Shown here in pieces: positions 37,241-51,374 of a stretch of DNA of 64,000 bases. Within the stretch, counting starts at the first letter, position 1, and each line of letters begins with the position of its first letter. The stretch comes from Caprimulgus europaeus. Taxonomy: Eukaryota > Chordata > Aves > Caprimulgiformes > Caprimulgidae. The notes below the pieces were generated by a model. The model worked only from the letters and a program-made list of their open reading frames with translations, was not told where the DNA came from and did no database searches. The stretch covers positions 11,275,001 to 11,339,000 of the forward strand of contig OU015541.1 of NCBI GenBank assembly GCA_907165065.1, read 5' to 3'. The translations under genes were made by a program, and so were the position numbers.

Positions 37241-40200
37241 CTTGGCTGTATTTAAAGATTCTGTCATTTGTTGCCACAAATCGCAGCTCACAGCATGCTT
37301 TGGGGACCCCAGCGTGTTCCAGTTCACACACATCCAACAGCCGCGTTGGGGGCCCAGCGCACACCGTGGTGGAGGGGTGGGGGGTGTCGGGGCTGCTTCT
37401 GGGTGAGTTTGGGGAGAAGTGCAGTAAATTCTGCAAGTCTGATTTTCCCAGGACATCATCAGGTCCCTGGAGGTTGGTAAGGCTCATTCTGTGCTTACAA
37501 AGGCTGGTCTTCCTCTGATCTTTATCCATCAATAACTTGATTATGTTCATCTCCTTTATTGAAGATAATAAAATTCCATATTTTTCCTTATTTTGCTAGT
37601 TCACCTCATGCTGCTGATTATTTTTCTGTTTAACACCTTTGCAGGCATTAGGTCTGCAAAACAGTGGATCCAAATGTGTGGCTTTTCTCCTGCAGCACAG
37701 CCACCTTCACCCCAAGTCCAGGACCTGCTTGAAGCTCAGGGCTCCCAGAAGCACAACCTCCCCTGCCCAGTGCCAGGCTCATCTCACTTTGATTTGAGCA
37801 AAATAACATGAGCTTTTCAACACTCCACCTCTCCTGGAACAACACAGGGTGGAAATATTCTAAAAATTAAGGCCATGTAAATAAAAATTTGATTAACCTT
37901 TCAAAGGACGTGGCAGGAGAAATAAATTATATTGATCACAGATTAGCTCCTCCTCTAGCCCATCGGTCTTTGGCTGATGCCTGGGTGGATTTGAAGAGAA
38001 GCTCTTCAGAGAAGATCCTCAGAGTGACTGTAACCTGCCTTGTGTCATGCAAGACTTGCTGGAGGGTTTGCAGTGACACTGGTGACAGCAGCACTGGGTA
38101 GGACTTGGCTTCTGAGATTGGTTCTGCACTGCAAAGGGTGGATCCAGATTGCCAAGAAATTTTGGAAGGAGAAAGGGCAGCATAACTTTTCTCTCTCTTT
38201 TCTGATATAACTTGAGCCCTCTCTAGCCCTTTGCAGTCACACCCATTACCAGTAATAACCAGATTTACTAATTTTCAGTGTTGCTGAGGGACACTGCTGA
38301 GGACAGTGAAAACTCCATCCCTGTGAGGGACTCTGCATGAGACATCTTGAGAGAGCTGCTTCCATTCGGAGCTAGAGCAGGATTTTGGCAAGATAAGGAG
38401 CAAAAACATTCTTTGTCTGGCCTGTGATTATAGAAGCACTTGCAATCGTGTTCACATCAGTGACAATCTCTTTACATTTGTAGGCCAGCTTTGTGGAATC
38501 AGCACATCAAAGGACCAACCTCTCCTGGCTTGGTGAGATCACACCAGCAGGCAGGGTATGAGGAGGTTTCAAAGCTTGGAGTATTTTACAAGTAAGCATG
38601 AAAAATAATTTTTATGTTCCTCAGGTAAGATTTCAGAGGTGTGGTTGGTTCTCTGACCAGGTAGATGGACACTTGGCATCCTGTTGAGCTGACTGCTTTT
38701 TCCAATTCTCTTCTGATCAAGAATGAAGGGCTAGATGATGTTTCCCATTTTGGAGACTGGAGGGAAAGCAAAAGGAGGTCTTGAACACTGGCTAGGTTAA
38801 GGTTCTGTTGAAATAACATCAGATTTACTCTGACATATTCCACAGGACTTAATATTGATTTCCAAATAATCTGGAATGCTGTTTTTATAAACAATTATTG
38901 GCAAAGGGAGGCATTGTTTTTGGAAGCTCTCACATGTACAGTAAGGTTTTATTTCTTCTTGTTTTGAAGTGCGGCACGTCTTTTAAAAAATGCTGCTCAG
39001 GAAACATCTGCTATCAATTAAGGAGTAACACATTAAGGCATATTAAAGTGTACTCTTATTAGTGTTTCAGCAATAAAAAGAAAGGTTTTCTATTTGAATC
39101 ATATGTTCTTTAACACATCTGCCAGCCATCTGAAACTTGCAAATGTTCCTCAATAAAAACATCTTCATAACCTTGTAAAAACTCAGTAATACATAGGGCT
39201 CTGTTTTATTTTGGGGTTTTTCTTAAAAAAAAACCCAAAAAACAACAAACCTTTATGCACTGAGTTCAGGTAATTCTCAAACACATTATTGGGCTGATGC
39301 TGATAGATTTAGGTAAGGACAGTGACTGCAGATGCTCTGTCTGGTCAGTCCCATTGAAATCTCTAAGGAGAAATTGTTAGAAAAACAAACTTTATTTTTT
39401 TCATTTTTATAAAAACAGAAAATCAGAAAACTCTTTCACAGAAAAAAACCCCCAGACTTTTCAGAAAAAAAATTAGAATAAAACATTTAGGTTGGAAAAA
39501 AACTTGGACTTGGAAAAAAGACTTGGAAAGGGGTGGCTGTGTACAATGTAAAGAACAGTCTCTATGCATTAAACTCTGCTCTGTTCAGACTACATTTCCC
39601 ACACCACTCTGTGGTCTCTTGTTTAACAAAGTTGTTCCATCCTGTGAGACCTTGCTCAGATGTGTAACAGCTCTATATACAAGTCACAAGGGATCATCCT
39701 TACTTCAACTGCTGTGTTTTCTGACTGTAAACTATCTCAAGCTCCAGAAAGGTGCATGAGATTCGAAAGCTGAAGCCACTTAGTAAACATGTGGTAATGT
39801 AGTAATAATACATAAACACAGGAACTATATTTTTTTTACCAGGGTGACCATGCAGATGACTCAGTTACCTGAGAGGACAGGTGAGCTTGGTATGAGATAC
39901 TGGTGTTTAGGCGCCTAACTCACCCTGAATCATCTTACTATACAATGAGGATGGTAGGGTCGACCAAGAGCACATCATCTTCACCAGTTCTGCTGGATAA
40001 AAATGTAGGCCACCTCTAGGAAGCTCTAAGTAATGTTCTTGACACTGGGACATGGTACAAACAGTGTGATGTGGGATCCTGACACAGAGATGTCATGGGA
40101 ATGGTGCAAAGTGAGTCTGCTACACTCTTGGCCATTTCCCCATTGAACGAAGGTACCAGCAAGGTGTGGCTTCAGCATGGCCTCAGGAAAAGCCTGGGCT

Positions 40201-42109
40201 TGGCATTTATGGGCAGATGATTGTCTCATGCTACTGGAGTTACTACTGTTGACACCTCCAACCAGGACTGTGTGCAGAGATGGACAAACTGGGCACCTGA
40301 ATAGCACTCCTTGAAGAGACTCCTTGTTCCATCAAACACAGTTTATGCCTGATTATCTTTAAAATTCCTTGGGAAAAAGTTCATCTGACCTTGAAGAGGG
40401 TAGGAGAGAATAAAAACCTGCCTGAAGAAAGAATCAACTGTTTTCACTGCTTTCCTTCTGTTAGTAAATGCTTTAAGCACAATCCCCAATAAGAGGGATT
40501 TAGGATATGAGCCCACTTTGAAAAACTCATTAAGTGGATCAGGAAATATGAAATATAGTTCCTGATAATGAACAACTGGCAAGTGAAAAGTGCTGAAGCT
40601 CAGTGAGAACAGGCTGGACTCTGCTAAGACTTTAGTTGAGGCTATGACCCTGATTCCAGATTTGGAAATGGATTATACATGAAAGAGAAACTGTTGATTG
40701 TCTACAAGGAAGGCAGATGTGCAATTTCAGGTAGCTCTTTAAGGAACTGAATGCTGGAGATTGCTTTCTCTTCTGCCTCATGGGAATGATTATTAACTTA
40801 CTTGCAAAAGATACAAAGGACAGAAAATTGGGTTCCTTTGGGGACTATCCCACAGAAAAACATGTTCCAGTGAGATATTGAGATTTAATGGGAAAAAGAC
40901 CTGTATAAATATCTTGGATGATTGTTCCTACTCTTCTTCTGAGAGGTGGATGATATTTTTAAGCACATCTGATGGTGAGCATCTTTTCTAATGGGCTCAG
41001 ATAAAACTTCATTCCCTCCTGGAAACATAGTGAGGAGACCCACGATGTTGAGTTCTTACACTGAAACCTATGATGATGCCCTTAGTGTTCAAGGCTTGCA
41101 GCCACCGCTGTCCCTTAACAAACCCTGAAATCCCTGCTTGGAAGGTTTTGCCAGGAGTAGGCAGCCACTGCAGTGTTTCAGCTCTCCTCCAGCTGCCCTG
41201 CCAGTGATGAATACTGTTTAATTACAAAACCAGAATTTCTGTCATTTCTCTCGGCATGGCTTCTATTGGGGAAGATTAAACATCAGCCAAACATTACTGA
41301 ATTACCTTTTTAAACCTATTATTTCAATGTGATTAACTTCTCTTCTTTTCATTTAGCTGTAAGCAAAATCTTGTTTACAAGGCAAAAAAAAATGCATTTG
41401 CTATAATATCGGCAATAATAATAAAAATGAACATCACAGGGAAATAATTTATGTGTAAACCAGCATAAAAATGTCATTGATGCATGAGTTTCCTCTTCAA
41501 TTAATAAAAAGGAGGAAATATTTAAAAACAATTTATCAAGGAAATACATACAGTTCATATATCATGCACTCACAGAGGCTGTACTACTATCCATTCCACA
41601 AATAGCAGTGTGACCTGGACCATCGCACAGATGCTGGGCTCCTTTGTGTGACCTAATTTAGAGTAGTAGTCTAGGACAAGACTTTGACTTTGTACCAAAA
41701 GAAGATCCTGGCTCAAAATACTGATAAAACCATATTTGATTAAAATAGGTAACAATTAGTGTTGGTTGGATAACCCAAAATAAATAAAATACAGCTGCCA
41801 ATGATGCCAGCTGCATTATTTACTTTGTGTTGAGGTTGTTGTCATCACCCATAAACCCAAGTGATCTATTAATAAAGAATAAAAAGTTATCTATTCTACG
41901 TATGATGGAGCCAAGTTTCAAAGTGGTCACAGATATGAGACATGAAGATCTCGCAATTATCACTTCAAAATAGTGTTACCCAGAAAATGAAGAGTTAAAA
42001 TAAATCTAAAGGGGTAAGGTGGGGTGTGACTCCCCTGCTAATCTTAGCTCTGCACAGTAGATCAAGATGAAGGAGGTCTCTGAAGACACATTCACTCTTG
42101 TCTCCTAAT
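37241..42109. other. mostly plain non-coding block
   Basis: No gene recognised. The 37.15-37.55 kb part is GC-richer with overlapping frames on both strands (up to 134 codons on minus) lacking domains; it holds a CpG patch (cagccgcgttgg, ccagcgcacaccg). AT-rich patches at 38930-39200, 41200-41560 (attaaacatcagcc, gtttaattacaaaacc, caattaataaaaagg) and 41760-41900 are weak enhancer-like candidates. No interspersed repeats before 42.1 kb. Confidence 0.5.
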
Positions 42110-42187
42110 GTTTAGTAGGGGACAGGTATGGTTGGACTTGATGATCTCAGAGGTCTTTTCCAACCAGGAGATTCTATGATTCTATGT
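42110..42187 (+). mobile_element. CR1 LINE 3' end fragment
   Basis: tggttggacttgatgatctc, agaggtcttttccaacc and the double tail gattctatgattctatg are the diagnostic 3' terminus of avian CR1 in sense orientation, with two intact 8-bp tail copies. Only about 75 bp are recognisable; 5' truncation is extreme. Confidence 0.88.
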
Positions 42188-45100
42188 TGTTAGAAGATGG
42201 CTTTGGCTGTCCCTGCAGTATAAATGTTAGATACAGCAAGTGCATTTAGTGAACCAAAATCTATGGAAACACTTACAAACCAGCAAGGGTATTGGCAGTA
42301 TTTGACAAGGTATTTATGCAGTATATGAAAATGAGACAAAGGAAGAAAAATCCATTTTCTCATAGTCATTTTTCTAAGCTACTTAACAGTGAGATGTTTT
42401 GAGGAAGGTAGCATCAATTTACTACAAACTTGTACAAAGCCTAACACACCGAGCACTGAGGGTGTTGAACACCATAGGGTGGGTCATGTGCTTAAAATCA
42501 AACACGCTGACAAGGCTTTGCAGGACTGAGGCTTTAAGGTGCAAGTTGTTCCTGGTATTTCCATGAGTTTTAGTGTAGGTACAAAACCCAATGAAGGTGG
42601 ATGAAGAAGTATAAAAATATTAAAAGGCAATGTTCCTGTTTTCTGTGTCTTGAACTTGTGTCCATTTTCGACTCAAATTCAATGGCTATATTTAAGGACC
42701 ATGCTAATTCCTAAATCACAATTTTTCTCTTAAGGATCCAAGGAGTTGAAGAGGAAAAAAAAAGCACATCCTCATCAAATATCTGTATATGTAACAGTAA
42801 CACACTTCAATATTTCCATTTCTTACAGAATATTTGAATGGGATATTTCACCTCAACACCAGCTGTTCCTGGAACATGCACACAAGTGTTGTCTCTTCTC
42901 CTTGTAGATCCTAATCAGCAATTAATAAATAAATGGGACAGGCTAGAAATAGAGACAATATCTGTTTTGTCTACCAGAAAGATCTATGCTTCCCATTCTT
43001 GGTCTTTGTGAAATGTATCTCAGTCACACACCACACAGACCAGAAAGATCCTTTGGGAAGATCACCTAGGTTAAAGCTGATGGAACTTTACTGACATCAA
43101 TAGAATTACACAGATTTACACAGTGGGAAACCCAGCCCTTTGTACAGACCTGGCACTGGAAAACCAGATGTCTTTGGAGTCACATATGGAATCAAACTCA
43201 CATTTAGAAGTTTCATTATTGAAGAAAAATGCTAGAATACCTATGCTGAGCAGAGATATTGGCATTGCCAATTCTATATTGAACCCTGTCCATTGGTTTG
43301 TGGGAATCTGAGAAAACCTTTTCCATTAATTACATCCCTACAAAGAAGCTGATGCCTTTCTTGCACTTGGCAGTCTATAATTTACCTCCTACTGAAATGG
43401 AGTCTCTTTTTAAAGAGACCCATCCTGATTGTAAAGTTATTTTTCTGTTTTTTAAAATAATTATTTATTTTTATTACATTTGCTATCTGAAAAGCATCTA
43501 CAATGATTTTCAAGGGAAGGCAAATAAAAAAAACAAGACTGGTCTTAATCTCATTCTGTGCAGGAAGCTGATTCTAACAAAACATGTCATTGTCAGCAAG
43601 CTCCACTTTTAATGGATTAGAAGTTAATTTTTTTTCTTCTATTTTGTCTTACAGATATTGAACTTCAGGGAGTGGCAAGGAATGGGAGAAAAATAAAATT
43701 AACCAGGTAAGATTAGGTGCACCAGTTAAAGTTATCCCACTAACACAACTCTGTAGAAACCTGGTAACAAAGGCAAATTCCAAATTAAAATTTGGAAAAG
43801 GGAACTCAGATGTCAGGGTTTGCAGAACTCGTGCTGCTACCTGAAACACAAAGGTTGTGCAGCATTGTGGGCATTTGCCCCTCAAAATAAATAATCAGCA
43901 ACACTATGGTCCTTCTGGCAACCAGTTGTGATGTGATGTCAAATCTGAGTGTGCTGGTTAAAGGCAGAAATACAATTTGTTTCCCTGACAATTTTCAGAT
44001 TTGTCCTTAGGTAAATGTGTGTGAAAATATAATTTTTTATAATTATATTGCCAGAAAATGACACTCTGTAAAAGCTTTTGTATCCTTCCAGACGATGTGT
44101 TTGGCCCTAGGACTCAACCACAGAAAAAACATCTCCTCTGTAGGGAGTTGGGTGCTGTACAGAGGTATTATCTCCTCTCCCTTACCCTGGAGGAAAAGGA
44201 GGACTCAGAGCTACATACTGGGATTTTTTTTTTCCTGGTGTTGGAACAAGGTATAAATGATTGGGCACAAAGGACATGACAGTCATGCAAGGTAGGAGGT
44301 ACGTGCATTATTCCTTCTTGCTCCCCAGACCCACGACCCAGCATTCCCTGCACTGTGAACAGTGGGTGCGGGGCTTGGGAACAGTTGTTGTGAAGTCCCT
44401 GAAAATCCAGTTGGATTCGGTTTTGTACCTGAAAGGAGGAAAGGACACTTCTGACAAGAAGAAAGAGCAAAAGGGTCATTGGAAATGAGGCTGCTGGCCT
44501 GGAGCTGGGCTGTTTCCTTGCTTTTTCTCATGACCTGGGCACTGTGGGCTGCTGGAAGCCGCAGGTGGAGGGAAGTGCTGCTGCACATAGCTGGGATGTC
44601 ACTGGGGAGGTGTGAGAAACCTGATCATTTCTGTTTGCTGAAGCTACTTGTTCGCTCCCTCGTGGCTGACAAGTTTCCAGGGATATACTTATATCCCACC
44701 ACCTGGGAAGGCTTCTCATCCCACTGGGGAAAAAAAAACCACACAGGAAACCAACGTGATACTAAGCAGGATTTTTCATCTAGAGAGGATGGAGAGAAAC
44801 CATGTCTATAGTTCTCCTACATCTCTGCAGCAGGTGTTGGTTTAGCCAGGGTCACTCACACTCCAAAAGCAATCCTGCAAGAGCAGACGTGGTGCTCAGC
44901 AGGGTTAACCATGGGCTTTCCAGCCTGCCCAGACCTCTGCTCCACCAGGACCCTGCTGCCTGTCACAGCTGAGCTGCTCAGCTTAAATCTCCCAGGAGAG
45001 AGAAGCCCTTGGGTAGCTGTGGCTAACCCTCAGTTGCCCTCTCTTCCTTGGCTCACCCAGACCAGCCAATGCAGTTAAACTCCATTTTTTATGTATTGCA

Positions 45101-47389
45101 AAAACATTGTGTGCGTTGAACCCAGCACACATCCCCATCCCAGACAGACTGTCCATGTCCTGCCAAACTGTCAGAGAAAAAGCACTTGCACGTATTTTCT
45201 CCATTGCAAGTAGACCCCTCATCCTCCTTCTCTCACATTTGTCTCTCATTTCTTCATTGCTCCAGTCTTCAAGAAGTGAAGATACAGGTGTCCCCCCCGG
45301 CACCAGGGCTCCTGCTGGTGTGTGGTTTTGCTGGGTACATTTGGATGCTGCTGAGTTGGTATTCGGTTAAAAGAGCATCAAGGGGTGCAGCTGGGGCAGA
45401 GGGTTGGGGTTTTCCATCCAGAGCACAAGGAGATTGTAAGACTTTTTGTTCAGAGAAAGGAACATGTCACAAAACATTTGTCCTGCTCCTTCCTTGATTC
45501 TGGGTCCCACCTGCCTATCACTGCAGCTGCAGATGGACTTTCTTTTGCAGGACAGCAAACAACAGCATGTACAGATTAGAAATTACTGAGCCTGCCAGTT
45601 CTCAACCTAAACTGTGATCAGGATAGAAAGGCAAAATACTCTGAGTCACTGCTGTTCGCTTTGTGTCCAGCCAGTTTGTCCATTGATGCTCCAAACAAGC
45701 AGCTTTCAGTTCCTGCACTGGGAATACCAATGCTTGTCCCCTGCAAATGCTAAAGGGATTCTTCCCTTCCCCTCCAAGGCTTCTTCTGGCCAGGATGTTA
45801 AAAAGTGGCATTAAATTCTGGCCAGGGAGCACCTGTCCCATGGTAGTTATTTTTAGTTGCTGAACTGACATCCAATACAGTAGCCCAAGTTATAAAAGCT
45901 GGCCAGCATCGTCTCGCTGTGAGTTATGTTTTGTTTCAGTCTGATTAACTGTAGTTAAAAAATGAGCTTTGAGGGCATATAAACAGGAGAGCAGGAGGGT
46001 TGCTTAGAAGCATAAATCACACAAATATTAAATGGGAAAGTACATCCAAATTGGTACTTGTTTGCTCAAAGCTATTTAAATTAAGGGAAATATCATCCCT
46101 TCTCAAGAAAGATAGTTCATAATTTCTTCTAATGAGGCCTAAACCAGCAAAAACTTAAAGTAACACTATATAGCCCAACATAGGGAAAGGACAGCAGAAC
46201 ACCTTCTGGCTCCCTCTTTGGTTTCTCCATGGAAATGGTGACATGAGGAAGGATTATGACCATGAGACAAACGAGTTTAGGAGTCCACCTCAGTAGAGAG
46301 GTCACAGCTGGGCACCTCTGTCTTCCCAGCTTCCCCATCTCAGCCTCATGGCAACAACAGATAGAATTTTCTTTCTTATCTTGAGCATAAATTGGTCTTT
46401 CAAAGCCCTTGCTGATGCTGGCAACTAACCAGAGGACAAGAAAGTCCATCCCTAAACTGAAATTTTTGAGATTTGCAATATCCTGCTGAGTTGATGGGGA
46501 AAAGGAGCTGCATTTTTATTTCCTCAAATTTCAGTGAAAATGCAGAGGAAAATTCAGTAGAAATAAAAACTTTTAAAAAACATTTATCCTACAATTCAAA
46601 CCTTCAAGACATATATGCAATGTTTTCATCTCCCTTTGTCTATGACAAAGTTATAGCTGGGGTATTCAAGACCATATATGTATTTTTCAGTGGCAAAACA
46701 TGGAGGTTTCCATCTCAAAGCAAGCTCCCACTGGGTGAGGTGCTGCACAAAGAGAGCCTGTGCCCAAAGCAGTGATAATCCAAGTGTCTGGGCACAACAA
46801 GGAGTTGTCTTACATCTAGCCCTGAGATTTTCCCATTAGTGGTAACAGGCACAATCTTCTGCTTGTGATGGAACCCTAGGTAACAGCATTGCATGACTGG
46901 GTTTGCTCAGGGAAATGGTTATTTATTCACCTGTAAAACAAATGAGTGTTTTCTCTGAGTTGAAGTGTATGTTAGGAACATGTCTCTCTACATCTCCCTA
47001 AAGCTATATCTCATCTTCCAGCTATGATTCAACATTTCCCTAAGTGTGTTGGCAGCACTCAGCTTGAAAGGTGATACTGTACCAGGCTTTCCAGTTCTTC
47101 ACCTGACCAGCATCATTCACATCCCTCCACCACCATCAGGGCTCTGAATAATGTTCACTGCTGAATGCTCACATCATTTTTCATTAGCCACTTCTGTTGG
47201 CTTTATGTCCTTTTTGTACACATAACCAATATGCATCAACAGTTTCCAGTAGGTCCATCAGGATTTTCTCCCCAGTCTCCCTGGTAAATACAACACCAGT
47301 CTCACAGGCTCACTTTTAGTTAAGCCCTTCATATGTTGAGCACCTCTCCTCCTCCACTGCCATCCATGTTTCCTTTTGTTCACTCTGCT
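42188..47389. other. non-coding block
   Basis: Unique sequence without recognised repeats. The open frame with signal-peptide-like start at 44485-44811 (plus strand, 108 codons from ATG) is described in the findings; no homologue is recognised and a 101-103-codon minus frame overlaps it. Other frames near 45.0-45.9 and 46.1-46.8 kb also lack domains. Confidence 0.5.
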
Positions 47390-47710
47390 GAGTTTCATTT
47401 TCAGTAATTATTAGTAGAAGTGTTTTTTTCTTCTTGAACACTGCAAAATGAAAATGCATAGTTTGGGGGCTTGTTTTAATTAGGCACTTTTATATAAAAA
47501 TCTGCTATTGCATCTTTGTATAGAACCTGCTTCAAAGAAAACAAGAAAGAGTGTTGGTTTGCTCTGGTTTAGTTCTAAGTTTGTCAGTGGCTTTACCCCT
47601 TGGTAGATTAATTGAAGTGATGCTAAACCAGACACAAACATGGCCTGTGATATTTTAAAATATTAAAAATGAATTAAATTATTCCAAGAAAGCAACTCAT
47701 CAAAAACTGC
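47390..47710. promoter_or_regulatory. possible conserved non-coding element
   Basis: AT-rich unique block with cagtaattattag, gttttaattaggcac, gtagattaattgaag and gaattaaattattcc. No coding frame or repeat. Weak candidate based on TAAT-core density. Confidence 0.33.
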
Positions 47711-49939
47711 TCAGGAAAATAGAGTCAGATTATCAGGCAGGGATAGGCAGGGTTTCTTCTTCCAATACTTCAGTCCAGTCAGGTTCAAGCATAGACTGAG
47801 GTATCCAGTGCATCTGACTAAACCAGACCAAGCTCCTCCAGCAGCTGGTTGTTAGATATGTTTAAAAGAGTAGTAGTTGAGATCAGCTTGCACTGGGCTG
47901 TTGCAGGCATAGAGATGTCACTGCATGCAGCACCCTTGCCACAGTGACAGCCAGGCCAAAGCCTGCATCAATAAAATCCTTTGGTGTTTACCTTGAAAAT
48001 GCTCCAACGCATCAATTCGTGTTGCCTCCTATTTCAAGGCTGGGGGAGATGCTTTCCAACTGCTGTGCCTCAGGCTTGTGAAATATTATATGGTGAAGTT
48101 AAATGCATGTTTATTTTAACAATCATAGCTTTACATGAGGGGAACCCCTGATAGACTCGTTCAGAAAGATGTTAGTGGCTGCTGTGATGGAGCAAGGGAA
48201 GAGCAGAGCTGTGCCCAGGCTCAGTGCACAGCACAGGCTTAGCCACGCATATGGAACTGCACCAGTTAACACCAGTGAGACCATATTCTGTTTTTCACTC
48301 CCAGCCACATTTTCTCCTTCACCTTGTCTATGATTTCCAAGTTTTCCATTAGGTTTGTTCAAGTTGCAAATTACAAACTGGATCTTGAGTTCTTTGCTAT
48401 CGGCAGTGTGGCTCAGCCCAAGCATACGCAGAGAGATGCTCATTCAGCTCCACATCTTGACTTGGAATTCCAAACTCACTCACAGTTCATGGCTTTCCAG
48501 AGATTTGATTGAATTTGGACTCCTCCTTTATTTTCATTCCTTAACTTAAAACATTTACCAGCTTACAGCTGAAACTCAGAGCCAGCCTCACAAGCCACCC
48601 CACATTATTTTTAACTCCACCAACCTATGAGAGGAGATTTTAAATCCTATCTGGAGAGGGGCAAACTTCCAAAAGAAGGGGAGGTCAGATTTGCTGTAGG
48701 GTAACATCCAAAAATCTTGGGCATCTCTCCAAATTTTATCTAGCTCAAACAAAACTGGCCTCTAACCTGCAAAGTGAACAAGTGATCCCAAGATGCCAGC
48801 TGGATTAGGAGCAAGAATATTATCTTGGGTGATAGTCTTGAACTTGCAGTTTTGTTCTCAGCCAGCAGCCATGAGCCCAAATTTGATAATTTTATCACTC
48901 ACAAAAAATTTGGTGTGAACCATAGCTCTGAACACAGGTGAGAATTCATCATTTCCTCCAATGGAAAAAAACAGAGGGACACCATTGTTCCCCTGAGCTG
49001 ACCTCCTGAGGGCCAGGAGAGCCTGGATCCAGCTCTGGGCACCATTTGCCACCAGTGGCATGGGACACGCTGGTGACTGTGAAGGGGAATGGCTGCGAGG
49101 ATACTAAACAGCTGCTGAAGAAGGGGAAAAGACTTGGATTTGTGCAAGGTGGTAAGAGGAAAGACAAGGTACAAGGATGCAGCTAGGGGCACATGGTGGT
49201 GACATCCCTGATAGCTGTCCTATAATCTCTTAGAGGTGGCCATAAAAAGGGAGATGATTGTTTCTTTTCTTTGTCCCTGGGGCAAAAAGAAGAAGTCATT
49301 GACCTAAGACATAATGACACAAGTTAAAGATTTTCCCTACTGGGGGAAGCTGTGGATTCCTTTTCAAGGAGTATTTAAAGGTAGCCCTTCCAGAAAGGAC
49401 ACAGCTTTGTGCTGTGGCCAGGGCAACGCTGAGCTTTCTGCTCTCCAGCCCAGCCCAGAATAAACAGAATAAAACGGGGAGATTTCCTTCTCCCAGAGGC
49501 CAAGGTGGAAAGAGACCACCATGACCCTCTGGGTGGGACTGAGCCTGTTTCACCCCCTACATCTCATTCAGTTTGTCTTTATTGTTTTAACATACAGGGA
49601 AGGGGCTTTGGCATCTGTTCTACCAGGAGACAAAAAGGGAAGAAGATCTTTTCTGAACTAAATTCACATCTTTTACTGATCCATTCTATTTGCATCCTTC
49701 CCTCCTTGGAGAGGCTAAAGTTGGAGTGTGGGACAATACACATCTGCAAAATATTTGTTTATAAACTGGACTGTAGAAATTTTTGTTGCTAAAAACCCAC
49801 AGCTTATTGATCTAAACTCACCTTGCCCCCAACCAAGGACTGAGTGTTACATGAATAATACCACTGGGCTGTAGCAGCACTGCAAACTGGGCAGGATCAG
49901 AGACTGCAATGAGAGTGTAATCTAAGTAAAAACACTGGA
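47711..49939. other. non-coding block
   Basis: Unique sequence with minus-strand frames of 67-106 codons at 48123-48443 and 48858-49192 that match no family I know. The words gatccagctctgggcacc near 49026 recall internal CR1 text but the flanks do not continue the match, so no element is called. Nothing else recognised. Confidence 0.5.
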
Positions 49940-50250
49940 TCTGTCTGTTTGTGGATCTAATAAATGATGTTGGAATTGTGTGGTTATAAATCCAGGCTGT
50001 CCAGTAAACCCAACAACTAATTTGTCAGTCGCTCATCTAGCAATCTGACTCTCCGTTGCAATTGCTCACCATGCAGATAACAAGGTGCCTTACAAATCTC
50101 TTGGTTAAATGTCATTTGTTTCAGTGCCATAACATGCTACGGATCATTGCTCACACACAGTAACCCAATTATATTAACCTGTGCAGCAATACGGTGTAAT
50201 GACATGACATTAATGCGAACACTTCAGAGATTTCCAACAATTTGGTCTTT
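49940..50250. promoter_or_regulatory. strong candidate conserved non-coding element
   Basis: About 300 bp with evenly spaced CpGs in AT-rich context (gtcagtcgctc, ctccgttgc, ctacggatc, atacggtg, atgcgaac) and words such as caactaatttgtc, tgcaattgctc, cagataacaagg, cccaattatattaacc and gacattaatgcg. No coding frame or repeat. Among the most constrained-looking sequences in the window by composition. Confidence 0.47.
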
Positions 50251-50449
50251 TCTCTGAAGAAGGTTTTCTCCTTGAACACCTTTCTCCTTCTTTCCTCCCT
50301 CCCCCAACACTTAGAGTAGCAAAGCAACATACCTACCCAAACACACCTAAAATCATCATAATTTCCCAAATAACTGAAACTCGTTCACAGCTTGGGAAGC
50401 AGGATTGAGCCACATTGCTTGCTGGAATCTCTCCAATCATAAGTATTTC

Positions 50450-50890
50450 TGTTTCTTAGGCTCTGACTTTTCTTTGGCATTTTCATAAGAATACCTTTTA
50501 AATACAACCCCTTACATTTTGTCAATATTGATCATGTGACCTGACAGTAGCAGGGGAAGGCAGAACTTTTAAAACACACAGAAGGAAAAAAAAACCCCAA
50601 GTCTACTGTAAAAAGAAGCTGTTATTATTTTCCAGCATCAGAAAAAAAAGCTGGCGAAATATGCTAGCAAGTCGCTGGGCTGATTTCCTTCTGTTTGCTC
50701 TGCTGCAATAGGCACTGAATAACAAACCAGAGACAACCAGGTAAATTTGATAAAATCATTATATTCACGCACCTGAGCTTCATAAAAGTAGTGAAGGAGG
50801 TTATTTTATAATAATGAGGGGAGTATTTTTTTTTAATATAAAAGGTAAATTAATTATAAAGTATTACTGAAAACCTCCTTTATTCTTATT
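50450..50890. promoter_or_regulatory. candidate conserved non-coding element
   Basis: Contains tattgatcatgtgacc (E-box CATGTG), ctggcgaaatatgctagc, aagtcgctggg, attcacgcacctg, gcataaaag-like text and ttataataatgaggg. It lies 200 bp from the preceding candidate and may belong to the same regulatory cluster. No coding signal on either strand. Confidence 0.42.
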
Positions 50891-51374
50891 TCTGTGAAAA
50901 AAATAGAACATCACTGCCTAGTTTCAGGGGCTGTCACTGAAAAAAATTCCAGAGCAGTGTAGAGAGGATGCAAGAGGATAACCATCCAGCTCAGAGTGGG
51001 CTGCAGGTCCCATGGAAAGATGTGAAGGATTTAGAGCTCTGTCTCATGGTGGTAGCTGTTTTCCATCACTACAGTGTACAGGGAGGATATGGGACAGATT
51101 CTGATCCTCTGGTGATCCTTCACTCTCCAGATGGTTTGCTGGTGCAGGTGACACCACAAGTGGAGTAAAGTGCCCACAGCCTGTGCTCAGAATACGCCCC
51201 TATATTTCTGTGTATTTATGGCTTTTTTTTTCCAGTTTCTGCAGGGAAGGCAAGTAACCCTATCGCAAGGATTGGGCAAAACTTGCTGATATCAGCTAAA
51301 CTGAGCTTCTTCCAGTAGGAAGAGTTTTAGTAAGTAAAGAAATAAAGAGGCTCATTTATGACAAATCTTACCTG

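Noticed and set aside
49010-49060. gatccagctctgggcacc resembling internal CR1 sequence
   Set aside because: Only about 18 bp match; neither flank extends the resemblance.
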